Of a stretch of DNA of 64,000 nt, positions 49,085 through 58,188 are shown one piece after another. Position 1 is the stretch's first letter. Each line of letters opens with the position of its first letter. Origin of the DNA: Marinilabiliaceae bacterium (GTDB taxonomy: Bacteria; Bacteroidota; Bacteroidia; Bacteroidales; Marinilabiliaceae); NCBI GenBank assembly GCA_021443545.1, contig JABUTU010000037.1, forward strand, positions 24,207 through 88,206. The letters are read 5' to 3'. The position numbers and the translations under genes are program-made. The notes under the pieces were generated by a model. That model did no database searches. It was not told the origin of the DNA and saw only the letters and a list, made by a program, of their open reading frames with translations.

Positions 49085-50887
49085 TTATTCCAACTCTACC
49101 TCTTTAAAATAGTTCGCCCTAATCAGTTTGTCACTTAGGTACGATGCCTTTTCTGGCGATATAAAACGATTTTCGCGTTCTGTAGTATCACGCAAATCTA
49201 CGCCTAACCCTTTGTATTTATATTCGTTATGACCAATTGCACTCAAAATCGTCGGGAACATATCCATTTGATAGCATACAGAATTGTAATGCTCTGCAGA
49301 GTCGAAATCAGGACTATACATTATGAAAGGAGTGTAGTGCTCGGTATATTTCCCTTGTTCAGTGCGATAGTCACAAAACTGCTTATGATATTCTGCTCGG
49401 TTAAGAATAGTGTGGTCGCCAGTAATTACCAAAACAGTATTGTCAAAATACTTAGACTCGGCGAATTTATCCAAAATTTTACCTATGCAAGAATCTGCGT
49501 AATGGAATGTTTTCACATAATTGTTTATGTCGTGGTATTTTTCGGAGTTTTCATCAACGAAAGAACTATTAACAAAATTGAATGGCATGTGAGTTGACAT
49601 TGTTATTGTTTGAATGCAAAAATCGGCTTTTAATAAATCCATTATCTCATTGTTTTTGTCAGCAATATCCAAATCTTTCCATTGAGCTTCTGTATCCGAT
49701 TTTCCAACTTGTCCGTTGTACCCATAACATTTTGTCATACAGCGCTGATTCCAGACATCAATTTCAGGGTTGACAATTAAAGAGTTTTTATAAAAATGTG
49801 CTAAGTTCGGATATGTGTTGTATGGATAATCAATAACTATAATACCTTCAACAATAGGCAATAGGCCAGTATTCAAAATAAATTGACCATCAGAAGATAT
49901 CCCCTTTTGAATTTGACATTTCAATTTATCTGCGTAAAAAACGTTATTCTTTTTTATAAAAGAGTGCATATTAGGGCAGATTCTACTATCTTCTAATACC
50001 CAACTCTCAAACGATTCTACCAAGACAAGAATAAGATTAGTTCCCTTATTCTCAAAAGACTCTTTCTCTCTAAAAATGTACTTTAGTTCGTCGCTTTGCA
50101 AAATATCATCGGTCAATACTTGTTTTTCCCCTTCGGCCAATGTCACTGTACCTCCCTCAAACAGAAGAAGATCTTGTTTGCCCGAAAATAACATTTGTAC
50201 AAATCTGGCCATCACATTATATCTGCTGGTGTACATTTCAGTGACAATATTAGGTGAGAACCAGTTATTGAGATATTTATAAATTGTGATTTTAATGTCT
50301 GTCAGCGGGTTAAATATGCTCGTATACGAAATTCCGGCCTCTGCCAATATATCCTCTCCATCTTTCGGAAAACTCTTCAACTCTATAACGTTATTCCCAA
50401 TGCAAGCAAAATAATAAAGTGCTAATCCGACGAAGAAAGCCTTAACACATCGCCTTTTTACTGTAAATATCGAGGTTATGATAGTCACAATGGTCGATAT
50501 AGGGAAAGCAAGCCAGCGCCACTCCATCAGTGCAATAACGCTTGACTCAAAACCTCTCAAGTTGCCTAAACATGAAACTGCGTTTAAAGCAAAGAAGTCG
50601 TCGTAAAACTTGTGATACGTTAGATTTGCAATAATCCATCCGTCGATTAAGAAGAGAAGAATGTGCATTGCCCAGCGTCTCTTCAGAAGGAATGCAAAAC
50701 ATGTTATCAGGAATGGTGCGAATAGCTTTCTTCCCCAAAATAGCGCTATACGAAGTGCGTCGCCTTCAATATCTTTCGGTAAAAACGGGTCAAAGCAAAA
50801 ATACTGAAAGCATATATTCTTGAATACAAGTACTATAAATAATATGTATAGATACGTATTATACTTATTTGGCAAAAAATATTTCAA
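49085..50887 (-). CDS. LtaS-like sulfatase-fold membrane protein (phosphoglycerol/phosphoethanolamine transferase-like)
   Basis: Five N-terminal TM segments then LILVLVESFESWV, GISSDGQFILNTGLLP, STHMPF, VITGDHTI. Confidence 0.88.
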   Translation of the reverse strand: MKYFLPNKYNTYLYILFIVLVFKNICFQYFCFDPFLPKDIEGDALRIALFWGRKLFAPFLITCFAFLLKRRWAMHILLFLIDGWIIANLTYHKFYDDFFALNAVSCLGNLRGFESSVIALMEWRWLAFPISTIVTIITSIFTVKRRCVKAFFVGLALYYFACIGNNVIELKSFPKDGEDILAEAGISYTSIFNPLTDIKITIYKYLNNWFSPNIVTEMYTSRYNVMARFVQMLFSGKQDLLLFEGGTVTLAEGEKQVLTDDILQSDELKYIFREKESFENKGTNLILVLVESFESWVLEDSRICPNMHSFIKKNNVFYADKLKCQIQKGISSDGQFILNTGLLPIVEGIIVIDYPYNTYPNLAHFYKNSLIVNPEIDVWNQRCMTKCYGYNGQVGKSDTEAQWKDLDIADKNNEIMDLLKADFCIQTITMSTHMPFNFVNSSFVDENSEKYHDINNYVKTFHYADSCIGKILDKFAESKYFDNTVLVITGDHTILNRAEYHKQFCDYRTEQGKYTEHYTPFIMYSPDFDSAEHYNSVCYQMDMFPTILSAIGHNEYKYKGLGVDLRDTTERENRFISPEKASYLSDKLIRANYFKEVELE

Positions 50888-51078
50888 GTTTATAATTTTA
50901 TTTTTATTAATTATAACAAGTCAACATATCATTTCAAGCAAATAATATCATTCTCAAACGACATCAATTCATAACGCTGAATATTAGCAATATAAGCTTG
51001 TTTTGCTTGTAATATTTGCTTTCTTGGCAACCAAGTGACTTTACACTATTTATTGAGAATTGATTCAACGTTGGGGTT

Positions 51079-51906
51079 TTATCTTCTTAAGAAAATTCCG
51101 ATACGGCTTATCGCTTTAGTGATACTGCAAAAGATAGAGGTCAGTTTTCTTGATGCTAATATCATCCCTAAGTCGTCTCTTAGTTGAATATTGTTGTAGT
51201 AGAGCGATTTTAAGGTCTTGTTTCTCAGATATTCTTCATAGAGCATTTGAGAAGTCGTTTTTATTGTCTCTTCCCGTTCCCCAATTCTCTCTGAGTCATT
51301 GCTGCTTATGCCTCCAATCTGAAAAGAGCATACTATGGTTTCCAAAGGTTGGTATCTATACTCTCTTGATGTGTACTCTTGAAACATATACTTCCAGTCC
51401 GACACAATTCTGAGATTCTCATCATATAGCTTCTCTTTAAGCATTGACAAACGCATAAAGGCTGCTTGATGTATCATTGAGTGGTACAACCAAAATCCTA
51501 ATGATATCTCTTTCGGAGGTTTAACTACAGATGTTTCTCTAACCCCGTCACTCATAGATGCGACTCCAACGTACAGGTCGGCAACACCATCTTTCATCTG
51601 CGTTTCTGCATCTTCGAGAGAGCTATTAGAATAAAAAATATCTCCGCTATTCATGAAAATGCAGAAGTCACCCGAAGCCCTCTCTATGCCTTTATTCATA
51701 GCATTGTATGGACCATTGTCTTTTTCGGAAACCCAATAAGAGATAATATGTTCATTCTGTTTGATGCACTCAACACTTCCGTCTGTTGAACCTCCGTCAA
51801 TTACAATCAACTCAAATGGTTTGAGTGTTTGTTGAGCAATTGAGTCTAAGGTTCTTTTTAGCCCTGCTTTGTTGTTGAAACAGATAGTAATTACGGAGAT
51901 ATTCAT
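51079..51906 (-). CDS. Glycosyltransferase family 2
   Basis: ISVITICFNNKAGLKRTLDSIAQQT, LIVIDGGSTDGS, AMNKGIERASGDFCIFMNSGD. Confidence 0.93.
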   Translation of the reverse strand: MNISVITICFNNKAGLKRTLDSIAQQTLKPFELIVIDGGSTDGSVECIKQNEHIISYWVSEKDNGPYNAMNKGIERASGDFCIFMNSGDIFYSNSSLEDAETQMKDGVADLYVGVASMSDGVRETSVVKPPKEISLGFWLYHSMIHQAAFMRLSMLKEKLYDENLRIVSDWKYMFQEYTSREYRYQPLETIVCSFQIGGISSNDSERIGEREETIKTTSQMLYEEYLRNKTLKSLYYNNIQLRDDLGMILASRKLTSIFCSITKAISRIGIFLRR

Positions 51907-51910
51907 ATGT

Positions 51911-52879
51911 CTACCAGTAGCAGCCCCCCTCTACCCTTTCTGCACCCATAGGAGTCTCCTCAAATGAAGGTCGAACCCATGCATCGTTATAATAATTTGT
52001 GTATGGAAAATCCTCAATATATTGTTTTTCAGTCTCCCATCGTTTCCCCTTTATTCCAAATAAGAGTTGTAAGATACCCCCAAGGTGTATTGCCTTTTTA
52101 CCGTTTCTTTTGCAATGGGCAGCGAGTGGCATACCATAAGCACCACACGCTAAAAGGCAAATGTCGTAGTCAATCATCTCTATTTGTTCCTTTTGCCAAT
52201 CTAAAGCTTCAAACCAATTTTCAAATTTTGTAGGTGATAGTGCCTGACTCTGAACTGATTTGAATGTTATCAAGTGAAAATCAGGAAGAATATTTGTTCC
52301 AGGGAACAGAAGTTCTCTCCTTTCGTACTGTTTTTCTATTGTACTTGCAAAGGGGTGTACAACAAGAACTCTTTTGTCGGCTAAAGCCTCTGTCCAGGGA
52401 TGGTCGCAGAGGAGCGGCGTCATAAGCTCTCTATCGACTTTTATTGATTTGGATAGCTCTTTCTTGAAGATTGCCTCGTTGTATCTCCATGAACCGAGTA
52501 TGTCAATCTCTTTCATTGCACTCTCATACTCCGAAAGAAATTGAATCATCATTTTCTCGTCGGGCAATGGGAAAAAACCTGCATTATTGCAAAGAGCCTC
52601 TGCCTGGTTCCTTTTCAGATAATTAGGTTCTCCTTGCCATGTAATGTATCTCCATATACTCTTCCCTTCTCTTATGTTCTTAGCATTTTCCAGAGATGTC
52701 AGTTCGATACTGCCAAAGCGTGATACCATTTTGGGTTCATCCGACAATACGCATTGCTTTATCAGCTCTTGTATGGCATCCTTCTCCTTCAGACATGGCA
52801 AGTCATACGCAGGTTCTTGTGGTGGGTGAACTAATTTTTTGTAAACTCCACGAAGAAATATTGCAGTACTCTCTTTCAT
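51911..52879 (-). CDS. Putative GT-D-fold (DUF1792-like) glycosyltransferase
   Basis: MVSRFGSIELTSLEN, YDICLLACGAYGMPLAAHCKRNGKKAIHLGGILQLLFG, terminal VEGGCYW. Confidence 0.5.
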   Translation of the reverse strand: MKESTAIFLRGVYKKLVHPPQEPAYDLPCLKEKDAIQELIKQCVLSDEPKMVSRFGSIELTSLENAKNIREGKSIWRYITWQGEPNYLKRNQAEALCNNAGFFPLPDEKMMIQFLSEYESAMKEIDILGSWRYNEAIFKKELSKSIKVDRELMTPLLCDHPWTEALADKRVLVVHPFASTIEKQYERRELLFPGTNILPDFHLITFKSVQSQALSPTKFENWFEALDWQKEQIEMIDYDICLLACGAYGMPLAAHCKRNGKKAIHLGGILQLLFGIKGKRWETEKQYIEDFPYTNYYNDAWVRPSFEETPMGAERVEGGCYW

Positions 52880-52912
52880 AGATTAATTGTGGAAGTGCTG
52901 AAGGATATTCGC

Positions 52913-53854
52913 TTATTTAAAGCGGGAGTATATCCATTTTTTGAGGAGTATGTATATGTCGTATTTGAATGTGTATAGATGCTTATTGCGTTTTGTTATA
53001 TTGTAAAGCTCTCTAAGCGACATATATTTACATCCGTAGAGAATTGCATTACGCAAGTAGTTATCTATTCCATTGTCAATTCGTTTTTTAATCTTGGAGT
53101 CAACGATGCTGTTGTCCGTGTTTATGCTATTTATCATTTTTTTCAAATCGGTGCTATATTGCATTGTAGCATCAATCTTCTCTCTTTCCATCTCTGCATC
53201 TGCACTATTGCAGGAGATATTGAGGAGTGAGTGTCTGAATTTAAATAGAAATGTGTTACTCGAAACGATTCCATCGGACGATAATATGGCTGGAGTCACA
53301 ACATCCGACCCCCAGGCGTAGTTGTAGTACGAGAAGCCGTCGATTCTTCGTAATGCGCTTGTTTTAAATACGTAATTACCTATGCAGGTAATGTGACCAG
53401 TAGAGTAGAATTCAGCTATGAACTCTAATTGGGTCATATGAATGTCCAAAGAATGTTCTCTCTCTGTAACAACTGAATTGTCGTCTATAATTTCAGTTCT
53501 AACTCTGAAAATGTCGTTTTGGGGATAAGAATTTGTCAGAGCGTCAATCTCTTGTAGGAATAGGGGAGCGTATACATCGTCATCCGAAGCCATGATTAAA
53601 TATTCTGAATCAACCATGCTTAGGATATTATTCCAGTGGGCTACTAATCTTTTAGAACCAATGTTTGTAGCATTGCGCTTGTATACTATTCTCTCATCGT
53701 GAAACTCATCAACAATTGTCTTGACATCATAGGGCGAACAGTCGTCAGAAACAATGATTCTGAAATCACTATATGTCTGGCTGATGATGCTCTGAATGGC
53801 TTCCCGTAAGAATTGGATTTTATATGCTGGGAGTGCGAATGTGTATCTGCTCAC
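52913..53854 (-). CDS. Glycosyltransferase family 2
   Basis: YTFALPAYKIQFLREAIQSIISQTYSDFRIIVSDDCS, YLIMASDDDVY. Confidence 0.92.
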   Translation of the reverse strand: MSRYTFALPAYKIQFLREAIQSIISQTYSDFRIIVSDDCSPYDVKTIVDEFHDERIVYKRNATNIGSKRLVAHWNNILSMVDSEYLIMASDDDVYAPLFLQEIDALTNSYPQNDIFRVRTEIIDDNSVVTEREHSLDIHMTQLEFIAEFYSTGHITCIGNYVFKTSALRRIDGFSYYNYAWGSDVVTPAILSSDGIVSSNTFLFKFRHSLLNISCNSADAEMEREKIDATMQYSTDLKKMINSINTDNSIVDSKIKKRIDNGIDNYLRNAILYGCKYMSLRELYNITKRNKHLYTFKYDIYILLKKWIYSRFK

Positions 53855-53867
53855 GTTTGATTATTAT

Positions 53868-55319
53868 TTAGCGGGAGTTACCTCTCTTAAGGTGAAGTAT
53901 ACTTAATACTTCGTTGGCATCTTCTTTGAAGAATAGTAATCCTGTTGCGATATAGTAAATAGCCCCGACAGAGATGGCCATGATTAACTTGTGTATATTG
54001 TCAATGAAAAACATTTGGGACAGGGTGCATAAAAAATACATTATGCAGCAGTTGATGAATATCGGCAGAATGTCTGATATCTGATCTTTGAAGCCAAGAG
54101 CGATTAATCGGTTGGTGACAGGAACTTTTATGAGGAATCCAGCAATGGTGCCGATTAGAATGCCGAAGCAGAATATATTTAGTCCGAATGGAATAGTTAT
54201 GCACATGCATATAACATTTATTCCTATTGTGTAGATGCCATAGCGCAAGTATATGTCACTTCTACCTAAGCATAGAAGAAGGCTCTCATTAATGGTGTTG
54301 ATAGGATGAAGAATGAATGAGAAGCATAGAATCTGCAGTAAGGGGATGCTTTCTGCCCATTTTTCCGTGAGAACAAATATGGTAAGTGGAGCAGCAACTG
54401 AAGCAAGACCCAATAGCATGGGAAAGCTGATGAAGGCTGTCAGTCGTATCATTTTTCGGTAGGCACTTCTAAGCCTTTGAATATCATTTTGCAACTTTGA
54501 CAGTGCAGGGAATGAGACACTATGAATGGTCTGTACGAAAGTTGTAGATGGTAACTGCGCCCAGCCTAATGCTCTGTTGTAGACGCCAAGCTGGTGTGTT
54601 GAATAACATTTTCCTATTATCAGCGATGACACATTCTCGTAGACTCTCCATATTAGGAGCGACACAATCATCTTGCTACTGAAGCCAAACAACTCTCGAA
54701 ATGATTCTTTAGAGAACTTGAATTTAGGACGCCAGCGTAGAGCTATATTCATCAGAATTGCTGAGCAAAATGTTCCAATTAAGCCTTGATAGGCGAGCGA
54801 CCATACGCCGAAGCCGTTATATGCCATTATAATGGCTATGATGCCAGCTATCAGATTGCATGTAATTCCAATTAATGCGGAAGTTTTGAAGTCCATTCGG
54901 ATGCTAAGCATAGTCGATTGTATGCTTGAGAATGGACTTATGAGTAGGCTGAGGGTACTGACGCGAGCTATGTCGCACAGGATAGGAATCTCATAAAAAT
55001 CTGCTAAGTATGGAGCGAAAGAAAAGATAAGAAGATAAGCTATGCAACAGGCAACCAGATTGTACCAAAAGACAGTGGCTATGTCCGATTCTGTTCTGTT
55101 CTCTTTTCTGATTAGAGCAGTAGAGAGCCCTCCATCAGTAAATATTCCCAAGACGACTACAAAGACCGTTATAAGAGCTGTTATTCCGTAGTCGGAAGGC
55201 GATAGGATGCGGGCAAGAACAATGCCAGTGCAAAACGTTATCAACCTATTGGATATGGTTCCAATAGATGTCCACGCTAATCCTTTCGCTGTTTTTTGTT
55301 TAAGGTTCTCCTCTGACAT
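53868..55319 (-). CDS. Lipopolysaccharide/oligosaccharide flippase (Wzx-like, MOP superfamily)
   Basis: KGLAWTSIGTISNRLITFCTGIVLARILSPSDYGITALITVF; polytopic. Confidence 0.92.
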   Translation of the reverse strand: MSEENLKQKTAKGLAWTSIGTISNRLITFCTGIVLARILSPSDYGITALITVFVVVLGIFTDGGLSTALIRKENRTESDIATVFWYNLVACCIAYLLIFSFAPYLADFYEIPILCDIARVSTLSLLISPFSSIQSTMLSIRMDFKTSALIGITCNLIAGIIAIIMAYNGFGVWSLAYQGLIGTFCSAILMNIALRWRPKFKFSKESFRELFGFSSKMIVSLLIWRVYENVSSLIIGKCYSTHQLGVYNRALGWAQLPSTTFVQTIHSVSFPALSKLQNDIQRLRSAYRKMIRLTAFISFPMLLGLASVAAPLTIFVLTEKWAESIPLLQILCFSFILHPINTINESLLLCLGRSDIYLRYGIYTIGINVICMCITIPFGLNIFCFGILIGTIAGFLIKVPVTNRLIALGFKDQISDILPIFINCCIMYFLCTLSQMFFIDNIHKLIMAISVGAIYYIATGLLFFKEDANEVLSILHLKRGNSR

Positions 55320-55321
55320 CT

Positions 55322-56353
55322 CTATAGAGCAAATATGAGTCGTATCTGATTCTCAAACTCCTGCTTCTCCTGACTTATGCTGCGACGGTAATACTCAAAA
55401 TCCTCAATGCAAGTGTCGTAGTTCCTCAAGGTCTCTTTGATAGTTTTTATTATATCATGCATTGATGCTTTACATTCGTCAAATTTATATTTGCCAAGTA
55501 TTGGTACATCCTCGAAATAGGCAGCAGAGCCCCTGCTACCTGTAATTACACAGCAGCCACTTGCTGCACATTCACGTGGTATTCTGTCTTTTCCTGGATG
55601 ATTGCCAAAATCGATGTATACTTTTGCTTTCCTTATGGTTTCAATCAACTCCTTACGCGACATGTTTTGGAGAGGAACCCACTTTATGTCGGGTGATAGT
55701 TGTATGAGCTTCCTGGTGTATTCTATTCCCTTTCTCGGATTGTACACAACAATATCCTCTTTGTTGCTTGTTGAGAAGGAGGATAGATACTCATCATTGA
55801 TATAGTCTTTCAGTCCAACCAGCTCTTTGAATCCCTCTTTTTTCAAAAAGAAGTGCCCATATTCTGATTGGTAACCTGTCAGAATATGTTTTTGACTCAG
55901 TTGCTTCAGTGAAAAGGTATTCTTAAAAACGTTTTTTCTCTGAAATATGAGTTGATGCAATCTGCCTTTTAAGATTCTCAGTGCATATTTTTTATCAAAT
56001 CTCCAATAATCATATACCGACAGGTAGCGACCTGAACTGTAGTAAAGATTGTCTACGCTGAGCCACCACAGGAACTTTTGGGTATTCTTGTTGCGATTTA
56101 TCCAGTCGAACTGACTTTCAATAAATACCTCAACATTATTTGAATTGTCTTCGACCTCTTCTGAGGTAACTATATTGTAGCACTTATAATCTTCAGGAAC
56201 AACATGGGCATCTACACCATAATATACCATATAGGAGTTTCGTCCGTTATCCCTTAGAAAACTTGCTAACTGGTGCAATAGTTCAGAACCACCTGTCACA
56301 ACACCCGCTGTGCAGTATATGTATATTTTGGAATTCTCTGTCAGTTTCAGCAT
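55322..56353 (-). CDS. Putative glycosyltransferase (GT4-like C-terminal half)
   Basis: CTAGVVTGGSELLHQLASFLRDNG; VVYNPRKGIEYT; HPGKDRIPRECAASGCCVITGSRGSA; ATG at 56353 preferred. Confidence 0.65.
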   Translation of the reverse strand: MLKLTENSKIYIYCTAGVVTGGSELLHQLASFLRDNGRNSYMVYYGVDAHVVPEDYKCYNIVTSEEVEDNSNNVEVFIESQFDWINRNKNTQKFLWWLSVDNLYYSSGRYLSVYDYWRFDKKYALRILKGRLHQLIFQRKNVFKNTFSLKQLSQKHILTGYQSEYGHFFLKKEGFKELVGLKDYINDEYLSSFSTSNKEDIVVYNPRKGIEYTRKLIQLSPDIKWVPLQNMSRKELIETIRKAKVYIDFGNHPGKDRIPRECAASGCCVITGSRGSAAYFEDVPILGKYKFDECKASMHDIIKTIKETLRNYDTCIEDFEYYRRSISQEKQEFENQIRLIFAL

Positions 56354-56592
56354 AATAAACCTTATAATATTAGTCAATATCCGGCAACTATTGGAAAAGA
56401 CGAATTTGGTCTGTTGTAAATGTAATGCATTTCAATTCTCTATCTCCCCTTGACGTTGTTAAATGACAAAGGTTCAGTGTATTATGAAAAGTATAATCTG
56501 AGGTGTGCCGAAAAAGAACTTCTTTGTAAGAGTTAGATTATTTTTTATGAATTCTGCGGAGAACTAATGATATCTCCTGCAAAAGTCACTCA

Positions 56593-56709
56593 GCAATTGT
56601 ACGATAAAGTCACCCTCTTTTGTTGCGTAGAAACCTCGATTTTTTCACGGATAATCGTGCATGCTCTCTTTATTTCGCTTTTTTAGTGCAATTTCGTACA
56701 ATACGTCAC
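56593..56709. repeat. Pair of imperfect direct repeats in the divergent intergenic region
   Basis: gcaattgtacgataaagtcac (56593-56613) and gcaatttcgtacaatacgtcac (56688-56709). Confidence 0.5.
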
Positions 56710-57084
56710 TTTTTTTCAATTTTTGTATACGAAGTTGCCTTTAATGCGTATATTTACACAATAATTATCAAACGCCTTGTCTTTTCGACGCATATCCAAG
56801 TGGAATATACTATTCCGACTCTTCGTCGTCTACCTCTTTAACCCTTTGAGGTTCACATTTTTGTGATTCTTGAGGGGAGATAAAGAGTTGTCTTTTGGGG
56901 AATGCATGTGATGTGTCTTTGATATAGTCGCAACATAAAAAGGATATGATCACAGGATGTTTCAATAAATATTTGTTAGCTGGTGTTCTTGTGTTCATAT
57001 CTCTTATTGATAGAGCTGTTATGCTGACATATTTTATTGAATCTTTTTGCATTTTGAACGATTTATTGATAATGAATTACGATA

Positions 57085-58104
57085 ATGAATGAACGTATTT
57101 CTTGGATAGATTCTGTAAAAGGCGTAGCGATGCTTTTAGTCATTGCAATACATCTGTGCGGATTGTCATCACCTATCATATATCTGTGTTATGGTTTTAT
57201 GGCGGTGTTTTATATCGTTTCGGGGTATACACATGCCTCAAGAACTCCAATATCAAATCAGATTGCAAAAAAAACTAAGAGGTTTTTTATTCCATGTCTC
57301 TTTTATGGAATATTGGGTATTTGCATATATGTATTATGCCATGATGGCACTGATTATATTCGAGCACTATTCGGATTGATATATGGACGATGGGCACTTT
57401 ATCCAATTGACCACGAAGGAGAAAATGTATTGTTTCTGGGTGAATGCAACCCTGTAACACCCCTTTGGTTTTTATATTCATTGTATATTTCATATCTGAT
57501 ATTTTATGCCTATAAAAAGTTTTCTAACTATAGACTTGTATTTATTCTGCTATTATCACTCCTTGCACTTGCAAGCGTCTATAAACCTATTTTGTTCCCT
57601 TGGAGTCTTGATACAGCACCATTAACAGCGTTGTTTATTATTTTTGGAGATTTTCTGTCAACAACTCACCTTTTTGCCACAGCTGATAAAAACAGAAAAT
57701 TATTATTTCTATCTCTAATAGTATTAGGCCTTTTGTATTATGTGTTGTGTAAGATAAATTTAATGCCAAATCTTGCATTAGGTATTTATGGTAAGTATGG
57801 ATTATATAGTGTCTTTTTGTATTTTATTATAGGAGTTTTAGATGCTATTATATTGAGTCTTTCATGTTTGATTGTTGATAAAACCTTTATTGGCAAGTTT
57901 CTTTCATATACAGGAAGGCATTCATTAAGATTAATGTGTATTCATTGGATAATTGGTGACGCTGTGATTTTATGTCTAAATGATAGCGTATCGAAATATG
58001 TTGCACTGTTCATATCTTTGGTAATAATATATCTAATTGATGCATTAGTATCAAAAGTATGTTCATTGTGGAAGAACGATTTTAGTTTGATGAAATATAT
58101 TTAG
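57085..58104 (+). CDS. Acyltransferase family 3 membrane protein
   Basis: ISWIDSVKGVAMLLVIAIHL, GFMAVFYIVSGYTH; polytopic. Confidence 0.85.
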   Translation: MNERISWIDSVKGVAMLLVIAIHLCGLSSPIIYLCYGFMAVFYIVSGYTHASRTPISNQIAKKTKRFFIPCLFYGILGICIYVLCHDGTDYIRALFGLIYGRWALYPIDHEGENVLFLGECNPVTPLWFLYSLYISYLIFYAYKKFSNYRLVFILLLSLLALASVYKPILFPWSLDTAPLTALFIIFGDFLSTTHLFATADKNRKLLFLSLIVLGLLYYVLCKINLMPNLALGIYGKYGLYSVFLYFIIGVLDAIILSLSCLIVDKTFIGKFLSYTGRHSLRLMCIHWIIGDAVILCLNDSVSKYVALFISLVIIYLIDALVSKVCSLWKNDFSLMKYI

Positions 58105-58126
58105 GCTGTAGATACTAACAAAAACA

Positions 58127-58162
58127 ATAACTATAACGGTCATTAGTTATCGTTATAGTTAT
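58127..58162. repeat. Perfect 12-bp inverted repeat
   Basis: ataactataacg - 12 nt - cgttatagttat. Confidence 0.8.
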
Positions 58163-58181
58163 CTTTATCAGTTATCGTTAT
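58146..58181 (+). repeat. Three near-identical 11-mers (GTTATCGTTAT, GTTATCTTTAT, GTTATCGTTAT)
   Basis: At 58146, 58158 and 58171, directly upstream of the flippase ATG at 58189. Confidence 0.8.
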
Positions 58182-58188
58182 CGTTTAA

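Noticed and set aside
56620-57052. Small ORFs (73 and 80 aa) in the divergent intergenic region
   Set aside because: Short, low-complexity, overlapping on opposite strands, no recognisable domain.
56378-57084. Invertible promoter of the Bacteroides capsule type
   Set aside because: No long inverted repeats (15 bp or more) flanking a promoter-sized segment and no nearby site-specific recombinase were found; only an 8-bp pair is visible.
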